Assembly: GCF_017353415.1 (NCBI RefSeq)
Contig: NZ_JAFMPX010000014.1
Span: 1-64,000 of the forward strand
DNA from: Arthrobacter sp. E3
GTDB taxonomy: Bacteria; Actinomycetota; Actinomycetes; Actinomycetales; Micrococcaceae
Length of the DNA: 64,000 nucleotides
Direction: 5' to 3'
In this document: one piece after another, positions 43,619 to 52,218 of the stretch
Position numbering within the stretch: the stretch's first letter is position 1
Layout: each line of letters opens with the position of its first letter
Notes under the pieces: generated by a model
What the model saw: the letters and a program-made list of their open reading frames with translations, nothing else
What the model was told of the DNA's origin: nothing
Database searches by the model: none
Translations under genes and position numbers: made by a program

Positions 43619-44382
43619 GCGAAATACCCATGGTGCTCGCCGACCGCGTTTCAAAGAGCTTTGGTTCCAACCGGGTGCTCAGGAGCATCAGCTTGAAGGT
43701 TGATCGCGGGGAGGTGTTGTGCATTGTTGGGCCCAGCGGCTCCGGCAAGTCAACGTTTCTGCGCTGCATCAACCACTTGGAACGGGTTGACGCGGGCAGG
43801 CTGTCCGTGGAGGGACAACTCGTGGGATACCGGCAAAAAGGTGACAAGCTCTACGAACTCCGGCCCAAGGAAGCTGCCTTCCAGCGCCGTGAAATTGGCA
43901 TGGTCTTCCAGCGGTTTAACCTCTTTCCCCACCTGACCGCGCTGGAGAACATCATCCAAGCGCCCATGCGGGTCAAGCACATGTCCAAGTCCAAGGCCAC
44001 CGCACGGGCCAAGGAACTCATGGAGCGCGTTGGGCTGGGTGACAAGGCTGACTACTACCCGGCCCATCTCTCCGGTGGGCAGCAGCAGCGTGTTGCCATT
44101 GCCAGGGCCCTGGCCATGGATCCCAAACTGATGCTGTTTGACGAGCCAACCAGTGCGCTGGACCCCGAACTGGTGGGTGAGGTCCTGGACGTGATGAAGG
44201 AGCTCGCCAGCAGCGGCATGACCATGATTGTGGTTACCCATGAGATGGGTTTTGCGCGGGAAGTCGCAGATTCATTGGTCTTCATGGACGACGGCGTCGT
44301 GGTGGAGGCGGGCAATCCGCGCCAGGTCCTCAACGATCCGCAACATGAGCGGACCAAGATGTTCCTTTCAAAGGTTCTGTAG
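43615..44382 (+). CDS. Amino-acid ABC transporter ATP-binding protein
   Basis: A 255-residue ATPase of the GlnQ/HisP class. Walker A is GPSGSGKST (about 42-50), the Q-loop region [11 protein letters not shown], the signature LSGGQQQRV, Walker [15 protein letters not shown], and the H-loop VTHEMGF. It energises uptake of the amino acid bound by the lipoprotein. The operon ends at a strong terminator 12 bases downstream. Confidence 0.95.
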   Translation: MSEIPMVLADRVSKSFGSNRVLRSISLKVDRGEVLCIVGPSGSGKSTFLRCINHLERVDAGRLSVEGQLVGYRQKGDKLYELRPKEAAFQRREIGMVFQRFNLFPHLTALENIIQAPMRVKHMSKSKATARAKELMERVGLGDKADYYPAHLSGGQQQRVAIARALAMDPKLMLFDEPTSALDPELVGEVLDVMKELASSGMTMIVVTHEMGFAREVADSLVFMDDGVVVEAGNPRQVLNDPQHERTKMFLSKVL

Positions 44383-44394
44383 ACACTATGAGTT

Positions 44395-44439
44395 GGGAAG
44401 ATCCGGTCGCCACAAGTGGTGGCCGGACCTTCCCTTTTT
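44395..44439 (+). terminator. Rho-independent terminator of the ABC operon
   Basis: GGGAAG-A-TCCGG pairs with its near-complement in 44417-44434 around a short loop, and five Ts (44435-44439) follow. It lies 12 bases beyond the ATPase stop. Confidence 0.88.
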
Positions 44440-44472
44440 CGTGCCCGATGTAGGTCTCCACGACTCGGGGCA

Positions 44473-44521
44473 TTGACACCCTCAAGGGCCCACGCTAATG
44501 TACAACCTTATGGTTGTACAT
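44473..44521 (+). promoter_or_regulatory. Promoter and ArsR-type operator overlapping the start codon
   Basis: A consensus -35 TTGACA (44473-44478) and a -10-like TAATGT (44496-44501) are 17 bases apart. A perfect dyad with 10-bp arms (44498-44507 and 44512-44521, TTAT spacer) covers the -10, the likely start point near 44508 and the ATG at 44510. Repressor binding here would block polymerase and suggests autoregulation with a leaderless or nearly leaderless mRNA. Confidence 0.78.
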
Positions 44522-44845
44522 TCAGAATTGAGCGATGCCGAGGTAGACCGGATCTTCCGTGCTCTGGCCGACGCCACCCGACGTGACATCCTTCGCCGCA
44601 CCTTGGTCGGCGAGGCTTCTGTGTCAGCGTTGAGCGCCGCGTACAACATGTCCTTCGCGGCCGTTCAAAAACACGTGGCTGTCCTGGAACGGGCAGGGCT
44701 CGTGACAAAGAAGCCGAAAGGTCGTGAACGTGTGGTCAGCGGCAACCCGGAGGCCATCGCCAGGGCTCGCGATCTCCTGAACCAGTACGAACAGATCTGG
44801 CAAGCGCGCATCGACCAGCTCGATGCACTGCTCTCCGAAGACTGA
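44510..44845 (+). CDS. ArsR-family (metalloregulator-like) repressor
   Basis: A 111-residue winged-helix regulator beginning MVVHSELSDAEVD; ATG 44498 is an alternative four codons earlier. The fold reads IFRALADATRRDILRRTL, then VSALSAAYNMSFAAVQKHVA (recognition helix) and LVTKKPKGRERVV (wing). No metal-binding Cys motif is present. It is paired with a downstream SRPBCC gene, a common arrangement in which the ArsR-like protein controls an AHSA1 partner. The operator covers its own start. Confidence 0.92.
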   Translation: MVVHSELSDAEVDRIFRALADATRRDILRRTLVGEASVSALSAAYNMSFAAVQKHVAVLERAGLVTKKPKGRERVVSGNPEAIARARDLLNQYEQIWQARIDQLDALLSED

Positions 44846-44857
44846 AGGGAACCAGTC

Positions 44858-45685
44858 ATGCCTGTCACCTCCATCACCCACAATCCCGCAACACTGACCA
44901 TCACCGTCGTTGCCGATTTTCCCGTTCCCGTGCAGCGCCTCTGGAATGCTTATGTGGACCCGCGCCAGTTGGAACGTTTCTGGGGCCCGCCTGGCTATCC
45001 GGCGGAGTTCACCCGACACGATGCCGCCGAGGGAGGCCGGTCTGACTACACCATGACCGGACCCGAAGGCGACGTCTCGCACTGCTACTGGCAGTGGTTG
45101 GCTGTTGAGCCGCGTACGTCATTTGAGGTGTTGGAGAGCTTTGCAACTGCCGACAGCTCACCAGACGCGCAGATGCCGTCGATGAGGATGACCGTCGCTT
45201 TCGAAACAACACAGGCAGGCTCACGCACAACGACGACGACGCACTTCAACAATGTGGACGAACTTGCCACGCTCGTGGACATGGGCATGGAAGAGGGCAT
45301 GAGGCACTCCATGGCACAGATGGGCGAGGTGCTCGCAGACCTGCGTTCCTTTTCAGCGGACCTCCCCGTCACAGCGCAGATTCTCAGCGACACCAAAGTG
45401 CGCATCAGCCGGCTCATCAACGGCTCCGTCGATACGGTCTGGCGAGCCCACCACGAGAAGGAACTGCTTCAGCAATGGCTGCTCGGCCCCGAAGGCTGGT
45501 CCATGCCGGGGGAAAGCATCATCAACGAGACGACCTTCACCCCCGTCGCGAAAGCCACACTCCTTACCATCCTGATCACCTACCCGAACATCGAACTGCG
45601 TGACATGGTTCTGGCCACCGGGATGACGGACGGGATGGAAGCCAGCTACGTCCGCTTGGAGACCAAGGTTCTCCTACCCGCCTAG
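44858..45685 (+). CDS. SRPBCC (AHSA1-type) protein with a shortened second domain
   Basis: A 275-residue protein with two START-like halves. The first (about 12-155) is complete: VPVQRLWNAYVDPRQLERFW, then SYTMTGPEG-like core. The second starts VRISRLINGSVDTVWRAHHE and reaches LGPEGWSMPG, but then jumps to SIINETTFTPVAKATLLTIL and MTDGMEASY. The usual central strands between these points (about 45-50 residues by comparison with the family and with its own first half) are missing without a frame change. Ligand binding in the second half is probably lost. Its stop codon TAG lies at the boundary of the IS630 element. Confidence 0.85.
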   Translation: MPVTSITHNPATLTITVVADFPVPVQRLWNAYVDPRQLERFWGPPGYPAEFTRHDAAEGGRSDYTMTGPEGDVSHCYWQWLAVEPRTSFEVLESFATADSSPDAQMPSMRMTVAFETTQAGSRTTTTTHFNNVDELATLVDMGMEEGMRHSMAQMGEVLADLRSFSADLPVTAQILSDTKVRISRLINGSVDTVWRAHHEKELLQQWLLGPEGWSMPGESIINETTFTPVAKATLLTILITYPNIELRDMVLATGMTDGMEASYVRLETKVLLPA

Positions 45686-46943
45686 TACTGTGTCGTGTCT
45701 AATGTTCTGGGTATAGGTGGCGGAGTTTGGTCCTGGCATCATCCGTGGTGAATTGCCAGTTGACGGTCCGCTCATCGGCGTTGACGTCGTTTTGCCAGTG
45801 GCCGAGTTGGTGGTTCAGTGTTTCGATGTCCGGGATCCGCCGGGAGAGGCATTGGCGCGAGAGCGCGGAGAGCCCGATTTCGGCGACATTGAGCCAGGAT
45901 CCGTGTTTGGGTGTGTAATGGATCTCCAGGCGGGAGGCTAGTTCCCGGGTCTTGGCCGGGGTAAAAGCTTCGTAGAGTGAGCCGATGGTGTGGGTGTTGA
46001 GGTTGTCCATCACCAGAACGACCTTCGGGGCGTCGGGGTAATCTTTGGTGAGCAGCGTGTCGACCTCATGGGCCCAGTCCACACGGGTGCGCCGCGGTCT
46101 GGCGATCACCCGGCGCTTGCCTGCCAGCGGTTGGACCCACACGAAAATGGAGCACACTCCCCGCCGGGAATATTCATAATCTTCCTTGCGCGTGCGTCCG
46201 GGCTTCGCCTCGATGGACGGTCGGGTGTATTCCAGTAGCTGGTATGGTTTTTCATCCATACACACCACCGGAATATTTTCGTCGTAGGGGCGTGCGTAGA
46301 CCTCCAGGACGTCTTCCATGCGGGCGAGGAATTCCCCGTTGGCCTTGGGCGGGATCGCCCAATACTCTTTCAGGTGAGGCTGAAGTTTCGTTTTTTTAAA
46401 ACCCGGCCGATCGTTGAATGATCCAAGGGTGGAATCCCCTCGGTGAGCAGTACGTGCTTCTCCAACAGTCTCAGGCTCCATGTGGCGTGACCTTCGGGTG
46501 GTTTGGTGCAGGCCAGTGCGATCAGGCGAGCCTCGACGTCTCCGGTGACTTTCGCTTCCACCGGCGGGGTCAGGCGCTTCTTGCGCGTAACGGTATCGAT
46601 GGCGTCACCCCCACGCTCGACGTACACCTTACAGACCTTCACGACCGTATCCGCGCAGACTCCGGCGCGCTCGGCGACCACGACATGAGTCGGCGAGGGC
46701 CCTTCCCTCTCCGGGCGGTTCTCATCGAGCTCGAGCAGGATCCGCGCACGGCGCACCTGCTGCGCGGGCGAGGAACCAGTCCGCACGATCCGCGTGAGCC
46801 GGTCCCGGTCCGCATCACTGAGCGCTACCGGACGCAATTTCGCTCTTCCCATGGCCCGTCCCACTTCCCTGCAGGTGATAGACGAAAACCCGCATAACCA
46901 AGAATGGCACCATTTCACTCGAACATTAGCAACGACACAGTAC
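45685..46943 (-). mobile_element. IS630-family insertion sequence
   Basis: Ends are inverted repeats: GTACTGTGTCGT at 45685-45696 and its complement at 46932-46943, the similarity extending to CTAATGTTC. TA flanks both sides (45683-45684 and 46944-46945), as expected for IS630, which duplicates TA. A TA-TA boundary three bases further in fits equally well. Length is about 1.26 kb. It carries one transposase in two overlapping frames. The insertion lies in the TAG stop of the SRPBCC gene without destroying it. Confidence 0.9.
45699..46852 (-). CDS. IS630 transposase, expressed by probable -1 frameshifting
   Basis: Two frames overlap. The upstream frame from ATG 46852 ([13 protein letters not shown]) or 46918 encodes the helix-turn-helix part ([20 protein letters not shown]) and ends at 46370. 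The downstream frame to 45699 encodes the DDE catalytic core: [23 protein letters not shown] and [10 protein letters not shown]. They meet at A7-C (minus strand; T7 at 46391-46397), where a -1 slip joins GRVLKK to TKLQPHLK as one protein. Programmed slippage in A-runs is known in IS630 members; a disabling mutation is the alternative. Confidence 0.85.
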
Positions 46944-47145
46944 TAGCCAGGAGCTTTGCATGGGCTCGCCCGGGTCATTTCCACGGACCGGATCCCAGAA
47001 GGAATATCTCCTCGAAAACGAAGTGCCCACTGTTAGTCTTGCTCTATGTTCCGTTTCCGTGGTTGATGGACAACCTGCTCTACGCACGTCATCAGATTGT
47101 CCATCACCGCACACAAAAACTTGTGCCCTTCAACGGAGCTTTCCC

Positions 47146-48420
47146 TTGCCTACCAACGCGCCCCCGGCGACGTATGCGGCCATTTTTCGACTGCCGCACG
47201 TCCCCTTCGTTTTCTCAACAGCCCTGGCCGGACGATTCGCCTACCCGCTCGTCACACTGCCATTACTGCTCGCTGTTCAAGCGGCTACTGGATCCTTCTC
47301 CGCAGCCGGACTGGCTGCTGGCACCTACGGCGCCACGGCTGGTTTCTTGGCCCCTTTGCGAGCCCGCGCGATCGACCGGTACGGCCGCCGTCGTGCCTTA
47401 TCCACGTTTGCCTCACTCTTCGCAATGAGCCTTGCAGCGCTCGCCCTCGTCACCAGTTTGGGCGCATCGGCCATCCTTTGCACCAGCGTTGCCGCGTTGG
47501 CAGGGGCGGTTGCGCCGCCGATCGGCCCAGCCATGCGAGTGTTGTGGGCCTCCCTGACTCCCACTAATGTGCTGCTGAAAAAGGCGCTGAGCGTTGATGC
47601 TGTGTTCGAGGAAGTTCTGTACTTGGCCGGGCCGGCACTGGCAGGATTCCTGCTGCTGGGCATGAGTCCAAGCGCCGTGCTGCTCCTGCCCGCCGCGCTC
47701 GTGCTGATGGGCACACTGCTGATGATTTCCTCGCCAGCTGCACAGGAGCGAGGCTGGCCCAACGCCTCCAAGGACTCCCCCGCAGCTGAACCATCACTGT
47801 TGAAGCAGCGAAATTTCCTCGCACTTCTGCTTCCGGTTGTTGCGACGGGATTTGTTGTCGGTACCGTCTACGTAACCATTCCCGCCGTCATGCACGGCCC
47901 ACACACCGAGGCCGCTATTGGCCTCGTCCTGGCAGCGTTCGCCGCTGGGAGCGCAGTGGGCGGGTTGCTGTACGGCGCATTGCAGCTGAAGGTTTCCCCG
48001 CACAAGCAGCTTCTGCTACTCACCATCTTCCTCACCTCAGCGACGGCTGCCATCATGACCACCTCGACGGCGCTCGGTCTGGGGCTGGTGCTGTTGGTGG
48101 CCGGCCTTTTCCTCTCACCGATCATGATCGTTGCGTACTTCGCGGCGAACGGCTTCGGCGGCGTGGAACGGCAAAATACGGCCACGACTTGGGTGAACAC
48201 CTCACACAACATTGGAGCCGCGGGCGGCAGCGTCCTCGCGGGCCTGGTGATTGACATGGCGGGCACGAATGGAGCGATGATCGCAGCAATGTGCGGATCG
48301 GCCGCAATCCTTTTGATCAGCATGCGGCTTGTTTTCCGCCCTCGGTCTCGGTACGCCCTGATGAGGGGCGTCTCAGGGGACCCTATTGAGCGGCCCGCTG
48401 ACGACGGCGCTGCCTCCTGA
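47146..48420 (+). CDS. Major facilitator superfamily transporter
   Basis: A 424-residue protein with 12 predicted transmembrane helices. TTG 47146 is chosen because GGAG lies 7 bases upstream and the protein then begins just before the first helix (FRLPHVPFVFSTALAGRFAY); the longer frame upstream is not protein-like. DRYGRRRAL after helix 2 is the MFS loop motif. The substrate is unknown, with an efflux-type layout likely. Its last 38 bases overlap the convergent LapA-like gene. The IS630 element ends 200 bases upstream. Confidence 0.85.
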   Translation: MPTNAPPATYAAIFRLPHVPFVFSTALAGRFAYPLVTLPLLLAVQAATGSFSAAGLAAGTYGATAGFLAPLRARAIDRYGRRRALSTFASLFAMSLAALALVTSLGASAILCTSVAALAGAVAPPIGPAMRVLWASLTPTNVLLKKALSVDAVFEEVLYLAGPALAGFLLLGMSPSAVLLLPAALVLMGTLLMISSPAAQERGWPNASKDSPAAEPSLLKQRNFLALLLPVVATGFVVGTVYVTIPAVMHGPHTEAAIGLVLAAFAAGSAVGGLLYGALQLKVSPHKQLLLLTIFLTSATAAIMTTSTALGLGLVLLVAGLFLSPIMIVAYFAANGFGGVERQNTATTWVNTSHNIGAAGGSVLAGLVIDMAGTNGAMIAAMCGSAAILLISMRLVFRPRSRYALMRGVSGDPIERPADDGAAS

Positions 48421-48781
48421 GTTGCAGGATACGGACAGCCCCAGCCACAGCAACCAGCACCCCTCCCCCGACGGCAGCTATGAAAAGTGCCATGCCCAAG
48501 GACAGGTCGCCAACGGCGCCAAAGTACTTTACTGTCACCCCGTCCTGGTTTTGCAGAATGAAGGTAATGAGCAGTATCAAGACAACGAGACCGGCGCTCA
48601 CGGCAACCCAAACCATCCCAGCCCGAGTGACGTCGGCATTGCCCTCTGGCTGGGGGTTCTGTGGCACCGGCGTTCGAGCCTGTTCGGGTTCGATCACTGG
48701 AGTGTCGGATGGTTCCAGCGGCTCCAATGGTTCAAGAGACTCCGGCCCTGTGTACGGCTCCGGTGTTGGCTCGACTGTCAT
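48383..48781 (-). CDS. LapA (DUF1049)-domain membrane protein
   Basis: A 132-residue protein. A Pro/Glu-rich N-terminus (TPEPYTGPESLEPLEPLEPS) precedes two helices (VWVAVSAGLVVLILLITFIL and LGMALFIAAVGGGVLVAVAG) around the short loop QNQDGVTVKYFG, typical of LapA domains, and a very basic tail. ATG 48781 is chosen because AGGGAGC precedes it; ATG 48826 is an alternative. In Gram-negative bacteria LapA acts in envelope assembly; in actinobacteria the role is unknown. Its 3' end overlaps the MFS gene. Confidence 0.82.
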   Translation of the reverse strand: MTVEPTPEPYTGPESLEPLEPLEPSDTPVIEPEQARTPVPQNPQPEGNADVTRAGMVWVAVSAGLVVLILLITFILQNQDGVTVKYFGAVGDLSLGMALFIAAVGGGVLVAVAGAVRILQLRRQRRRQRAAQ

Positions 48782-49238
48782 TATGTCCGCTCCCTGACTG
48801 TCTGTGTGGTCAATGCTGTTTTGCATGTGACTGCTTCAGTTAGGCCCATGGTAGCCCAGCCAGGCTCCACCGTCGCGTGCTGTTATCTGTCTGCAACTCC
48901 CGGCAATGGAACGACCCGAAAACTAATGGGGTGATCCAGCAATTTTTACGGCTCCTCCGGACCCAAAGAGCCGCCGGTCACTTGGTCCTGATTCCGGGCT
49001 GGCTCCTTAAGCTCAACAAAGAAAGCATGGGTATCCGTTTCCCCTATGTTTTCGCCAGAATGATCTTGGGAAGCCATCCAGCGCGCGACGCCGGAGGGCA
49101 ATTCCACATCTATGCTTTGCCCGTTGGACGACAGACGACGACGGAACGTGCTGGCCGTAATCATCACACTGTCAGGATGGTGATGCTCGGTGGTCGAGCG
49201 TCCCCGGAATTTTTCAAGTCGGGCGGTACCAGCGGGAG

Positions 49239-50234
49239 TTAGGCTGCTTGTTTTTCGGGTGTTTCCTTGGGTTGGTTTATCCAGGCAGGGCCGGGTAGGT
49301 CAAGAATTTTGGGGTCGGCGTTTTTGTTGAAACGGTTCGGGTTTTTTGCCCGTGCTGCGGCGAGTGTTTCCGAGCGTTGTGCAGCGACTTCCTCGGCCAG
49401 CCCGTAGTGGACATTTGCGGGTGTGTGGAAGCCGATTCCTGAGTGCTGGTGGTGATGGTTGTACCAGTCGACGAACTCGCTCAGGAAGGCTCTGGCTTCG
49501 GAGAGACTAGAGAAACGCTCGGGGAACAAAGGACCATATTTCATGGTCTTGAACAAGCTTTCGCTATACGGATTATCGTTGCTGACTCTGGGTCGTGAGT
49601 GAGACTGGGTGACCTCCAAATCCGCCAGCAGCGCAGCAATAGTTTTAGACGTCATCGAGGTCCCGCGATCGGCGTGCAGCACGTGCGGGACACCGTGGAT
49701 ACCGAACATTTCCTTCATCATTTCCACGGCCAGTTCCCCGGATTCGGTGGCGTGCACGTGGGCACCGACAATGAACCGTGAGTGGATATCCACGGCCATG
49801 TAGCAGTCGTAGTACTTTCCCTTGACCGGTCCGGGAAATTTGGTGATATCCCACGTGATGACCTCGCCCGGGCCGGAGGCCATCAGTTCGGGCACAGCCC
49901 TGGCCGGGTGCTTGGCCAGCCGGCGGCGTTCCTTGACTTGTTTGTTCTCCTCCAACACCCGGTAAAACGTTGACAACGAGCCCAGATAAGTGCCCAGATC
50001 AAGGAGTTTGGCATAGACCTGCATCGGTGCCAGATCAACGTATTCCGGGGCGTTCAACGCGGCCAGGACCGCGGCACGCTCAACCGGGCTGAGCTTGTTC
50101 GCCGGCTCCACCCTCACTGCTCGTAGGGGTGCGGACGGCTTGCGGTAGACGGTGGTGCGTGAAACACCGGTCAGCACTGCTGCCCGGCGTGTGGGAACTT
50201 CCTGGCCGCGTAGGCGCTGATAGGCGTCCATCAT
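49239..50234 (-). CDS. IS3-family transposase OrfB (DDE)
   Basis: A 331-residue integrase-core protein. An N-terminal helix-turn-helix-like part (RAAVLTGVSRTTVYRK) precedes the catalytic rve core: first Asp in TWDITKFPG, second Asp in HADRGTSM, Glu in DNPYSESLFKTMK, 35 residues apart as usual. The C-terminal part has FVDWYNHHHQHSG, typical of IS3. Its ATG overlaps the orfA stop (50231-50234), so coupling rather than frameshifting may link them. Confidence 0.95.
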   Translation of the reverse strand: MMDAYQRLRGQEVPTRRAAVLTGVSRTTVYRKPSAPLRAVRVEPANKLSPVERAAVLAALNAPEYVDLAPMQVYAKLLDLGTYLGSLSTFYRVLEENKQVKERRRLAKHPARAVPELMASGPGEVITWDITKFPGPVKGKYYDCYMAVDIHSRFIVGAHVHATESGELAVEMMKEMFGIHGVPHVLHADRGTSMTSKTIAALLADLEVTQSHSRPRVSNDNPYSESLFKTMKYGPLFPERFSSLSEARAFLSEFVDWYNHHHQHSGIGFHTPANVHYGLAEEVAAQRSETLAAARAKNPNRFNKNADPKILDLPGPAWINQPKETPEKQAA

Positions 50235-50665
50235 TTCTTCTTGGGCTTCGGCCCGTCCTGTGATTCCTCGATGGCGTTCTCGAAGAACGCCGAGAGTTTT
50301 CCCATGATGTCCAAGGCAGCCTCGGAGCGTGTCAACCGGGCCTCACTCACCTCTAACTGGCGGCGCAAACGCGCGATCGCTGCCTGGTCCTTGGAGAGCT
50401 TCCCGATCGATTCACCGGGCTTCTTGCCCGCCAGAACGCCGGCATCACGCTGACGGCGCCATTCAGTCATCTGCGAGGAATACAAGCCCTCACGACGCAG
50501 GAACGCCCCTGCTTCCTGGCTCGCTAATGCGGCCTCGTACAAGGCCAAGAATTCGAGCTTCTGCGCGGGGGTAAACGACCTTCGAGGGGTCGGGCCACCG
50601 GCACGCGGTCCGGGACTACTCATACGACCATTGTGGTCTACCGGAGACAAAACTGGACTAGACAT
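50231..50665 (-). CDS. IS3-family transposase OrfA (helix-turn-helix)
   Basis: A 144-residue DNA-binding subunit. The helix-turn-helix lies at about residues 28-75 (FTPAQKLEFLALYEAALASQ, GLYSSQMTEWRRQRD), followed by a leucine-zipper-like coiled coil (RLRRQLEVSEARLTRSEAAL) and a basic tail. ATG 50665 has AGGA upstream; ATG 50623 is a second possible start. It binds the element ends together with OrfB. Confidence 0.92.
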   Translation of the reverse strand: MSSPVLSPVDHNGRMSSPGPRAGGPTPRRSFTPAQKLEFLALYEAALASQEAGAFLRREGLYSSQMTEWRRQRDAGVLAGKKPGESIGKLSKDQAAIARLRRQLEVSEARLTRSEAALDIMGKLSAFFENAIEESQDGPKPKKK

Positions 50666-51063
50666 AATTACTGGTTTCCTGGTTCTCGCCCCACGCGATC
50701 AAACGGACTTGCTCTTTCCCCGTGGTACCGTCCCAGCCTGACACGTAGGGCCCGGAGAGTCCCTATACTCGAGCACACGAACACGGTCGTTCTCGAATAC
50801 CACACTGTAGTTCTGCAGATTTTCCTCTACTGGATCCATTTCCATGACCAGAGCCTGACCCGACGACACTTCCCGCGATAGAGGACAGACGAAATTCGAC
50901 TTTTATTCCTTACCACCGCCACAAGACTGAGGATAATTTAGGATTCAAGGAATTGAGATTCAAGGCCAAGCCACTGTAGCCATTGACCGGGCAGTGGACA
51001 GGGATCGGTGTTGGGGCTGGCGGTGGTGGGAAGGTCACCATGCTGTGGTAGGCGAACACGCGG

Positions 51064-51918
51064 GTGTTGGCATTAGCCGGGGCGGACGTTGTGCTGTTAT
51101 TGATGTGTGCTTGCAGCGCTCCCCCTCCCGGTGCCGTGACGCCGTCGGCGTCCTCCGCTGCTGTACCCGGGCAGGCCGTGTCCGAGATCAGCGTCGGCCC
51201 CAGCGGCGATGAGCCTGCGAGGGGCAGCGGGGCGAACAACGACGGATCGCTCGCTTGGGTACCTCCGGGGCCAGTTGACCCCGCTGATCCACCGCAAGCC
51301 CAGTGGCATGTGTTGTTGCAGACCAAGGACTGTGCCGGTTTAGGCGCAGTCGTCAGCCCACGCAAGGCCAGCAGTGCTGATGGATTCACCCTGTGGAGTG
51401 CCGTAACAGCAATCTGCCGTGCCGTCGATGAAGGCGACGCCTCTGGGTGGAGGGACGCTGTGTCCATGCTGTCAACACTGGTCCAGCCTGGTCCCGAACG
51501 GTGCCTCGACAGGACCGCCTACAACCTTGTGGCGGCATTTATCGCCGTCCACACACAAAACCCCACAGCCACCCCACCGCCACGGTCCGGGTCTCATACC
51601 GCCTGCCCGTTGAGCCTGACCGGACTGGACGCCCTCCACGGATTAGGACCCACACGTACGCCGTCGAGTGGACTGGCGGGAGGCCGATTCCAGCTGGCAA
51701 GGCGCTTTCTCGACGTAGTCACGGTGATGGTTGGCGGGCAGCCGGTGGGCGTCGAGGCGGACCCCGTACTCCCGGGACGCTGGATTGTCGTGATTCCGCC
51801 GGCCGCCGAGGCTGGCCAGGTCCAGGTGACGGCCGTAGCATCTGACGGACCAATCCCCGGCTCCCTGACATTCACATACCTCCGGGATACGGCGGTAACC
51901 AACGCAGACGGTGAATGA
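51064..51918 (+). CDS. Putative lipoprotein, possibly 5'-truncated
   Basis: A 284-residue protein starting at GTG 51064; an in-frame TAG lies just upstream. A hydrophobic stretch ends at LMCACSAPPPG, a lipobox-like site, but the basic residues usual before it are absent and no Shine-Dalgarno is seen, so the true 5' end may be lost. A Pro/Ser/Gly-rich linker follows, then a helical middle part (TLWSAVTAICRAVDEGDASG) and a C-terminal beta domain resembling IPT/Ig folds (VTVMVGGQPVGVEADP). I recognise no family. Confidence 0.55.
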   Translation: MLALAGADVVLLLMCACSAPPPGAVTPSASSAAVPGQAVSEISVGPSGDEPARGSGANNDGSLAWVPPGPVDPADPPQAQWHVLLQTKDCAGLGAVVSPRKASSADGFTLWSAVTAICRAVDEGDASGWRDAVSMLSTLVQPGPERCLDRTAYNLVAAFIAVHTQNPTATPPPRSGSHTACPLSLTGLDALHGLGPTRTPSSGLAGGRFQLARRFLDVVTVMVGGQPVGVEADPVLPGRWIVVIPPAAEAGQVQVTAVASDGPIPGSLTFTYLRDTAVTNADGE

Positions 51919-52218
51919 GGGGCACCGGCCGACGGGACAGCCATGCACCGCTGCGAAACGTTCAGGTGATGGGTTCATCCATCGGTCCGTCCGCCACCGT
52001 CGCCACAGCAGTGGCCTTGTATTTTGGCTGAGCCCCTCCCGATGTGATGGCTCGGCCGACAGGACTCTGTCCATAGGCCTGAACGCCAGTTTGTTTGGCT
52101 AAACCCCGGAGAAGTACTGCCTTCGACGAATCGGCTCCCTCATTCTTTCCCGAGGTGTGCATCGTTCGGCTCAACCTCTTGAGGCAGGCCAGCCACCTCT
52201 TAGGCGGCGAGACTTCCC
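51919..52218. other. Gene-less interval
   Basis: About 300 bases without a supportable gene. A 70-codon minus-strand frame (52174-51962) exists, but it has no recognisable motif and no good start signal. Confidence 0.45.

Larger units (their letters stand above)
49205..50750 (-). mobile_element. IS3-family insertion sequence
   Basis: About 1.55 kb carrying orfA and orfB transposase genes on the minus strand. The boundaries come from reconstructing the interrupted cupin gene: CCC (GGG on the minus strand) occurs at 49202-49204 and 50751-50753, a 3-bp duplication usual for IS3. Near the ends both sides share GGxCGGTACC (inner part of imperfect inverted repeats). Exact ends could be off by a few bases. 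Confidence 0.85.
48946..50845 (-). pseudogene. Small cupin-like gene split by the IS3 element
   Basis: The 5' part, 50845-50751, reads MEMDPVEENLQNYSVVFEND and then VRVLEYRDSPG; the 3' part, 49204-48946, reads RSTTEHHHPDSVMITASTFR then ARWMASQDHSGENIG and FVELKEP. Removing 49205-50750 plus one GGG copy restores a continuous 117-codon frame with SPGRSTTEHHHPDSV across the join. The EHHHPD and EHxGxNIGxT elements are those of small cupins. The gene was intact before IS3 insertion; its role is unknown. Confidence 0.82.

Noticed and set aside
48877-49242. 121-codon plus-strand frame next to the IS3 element
   Set aside because: It is antisense to the 3' part of the split cupin, which has clear homology.
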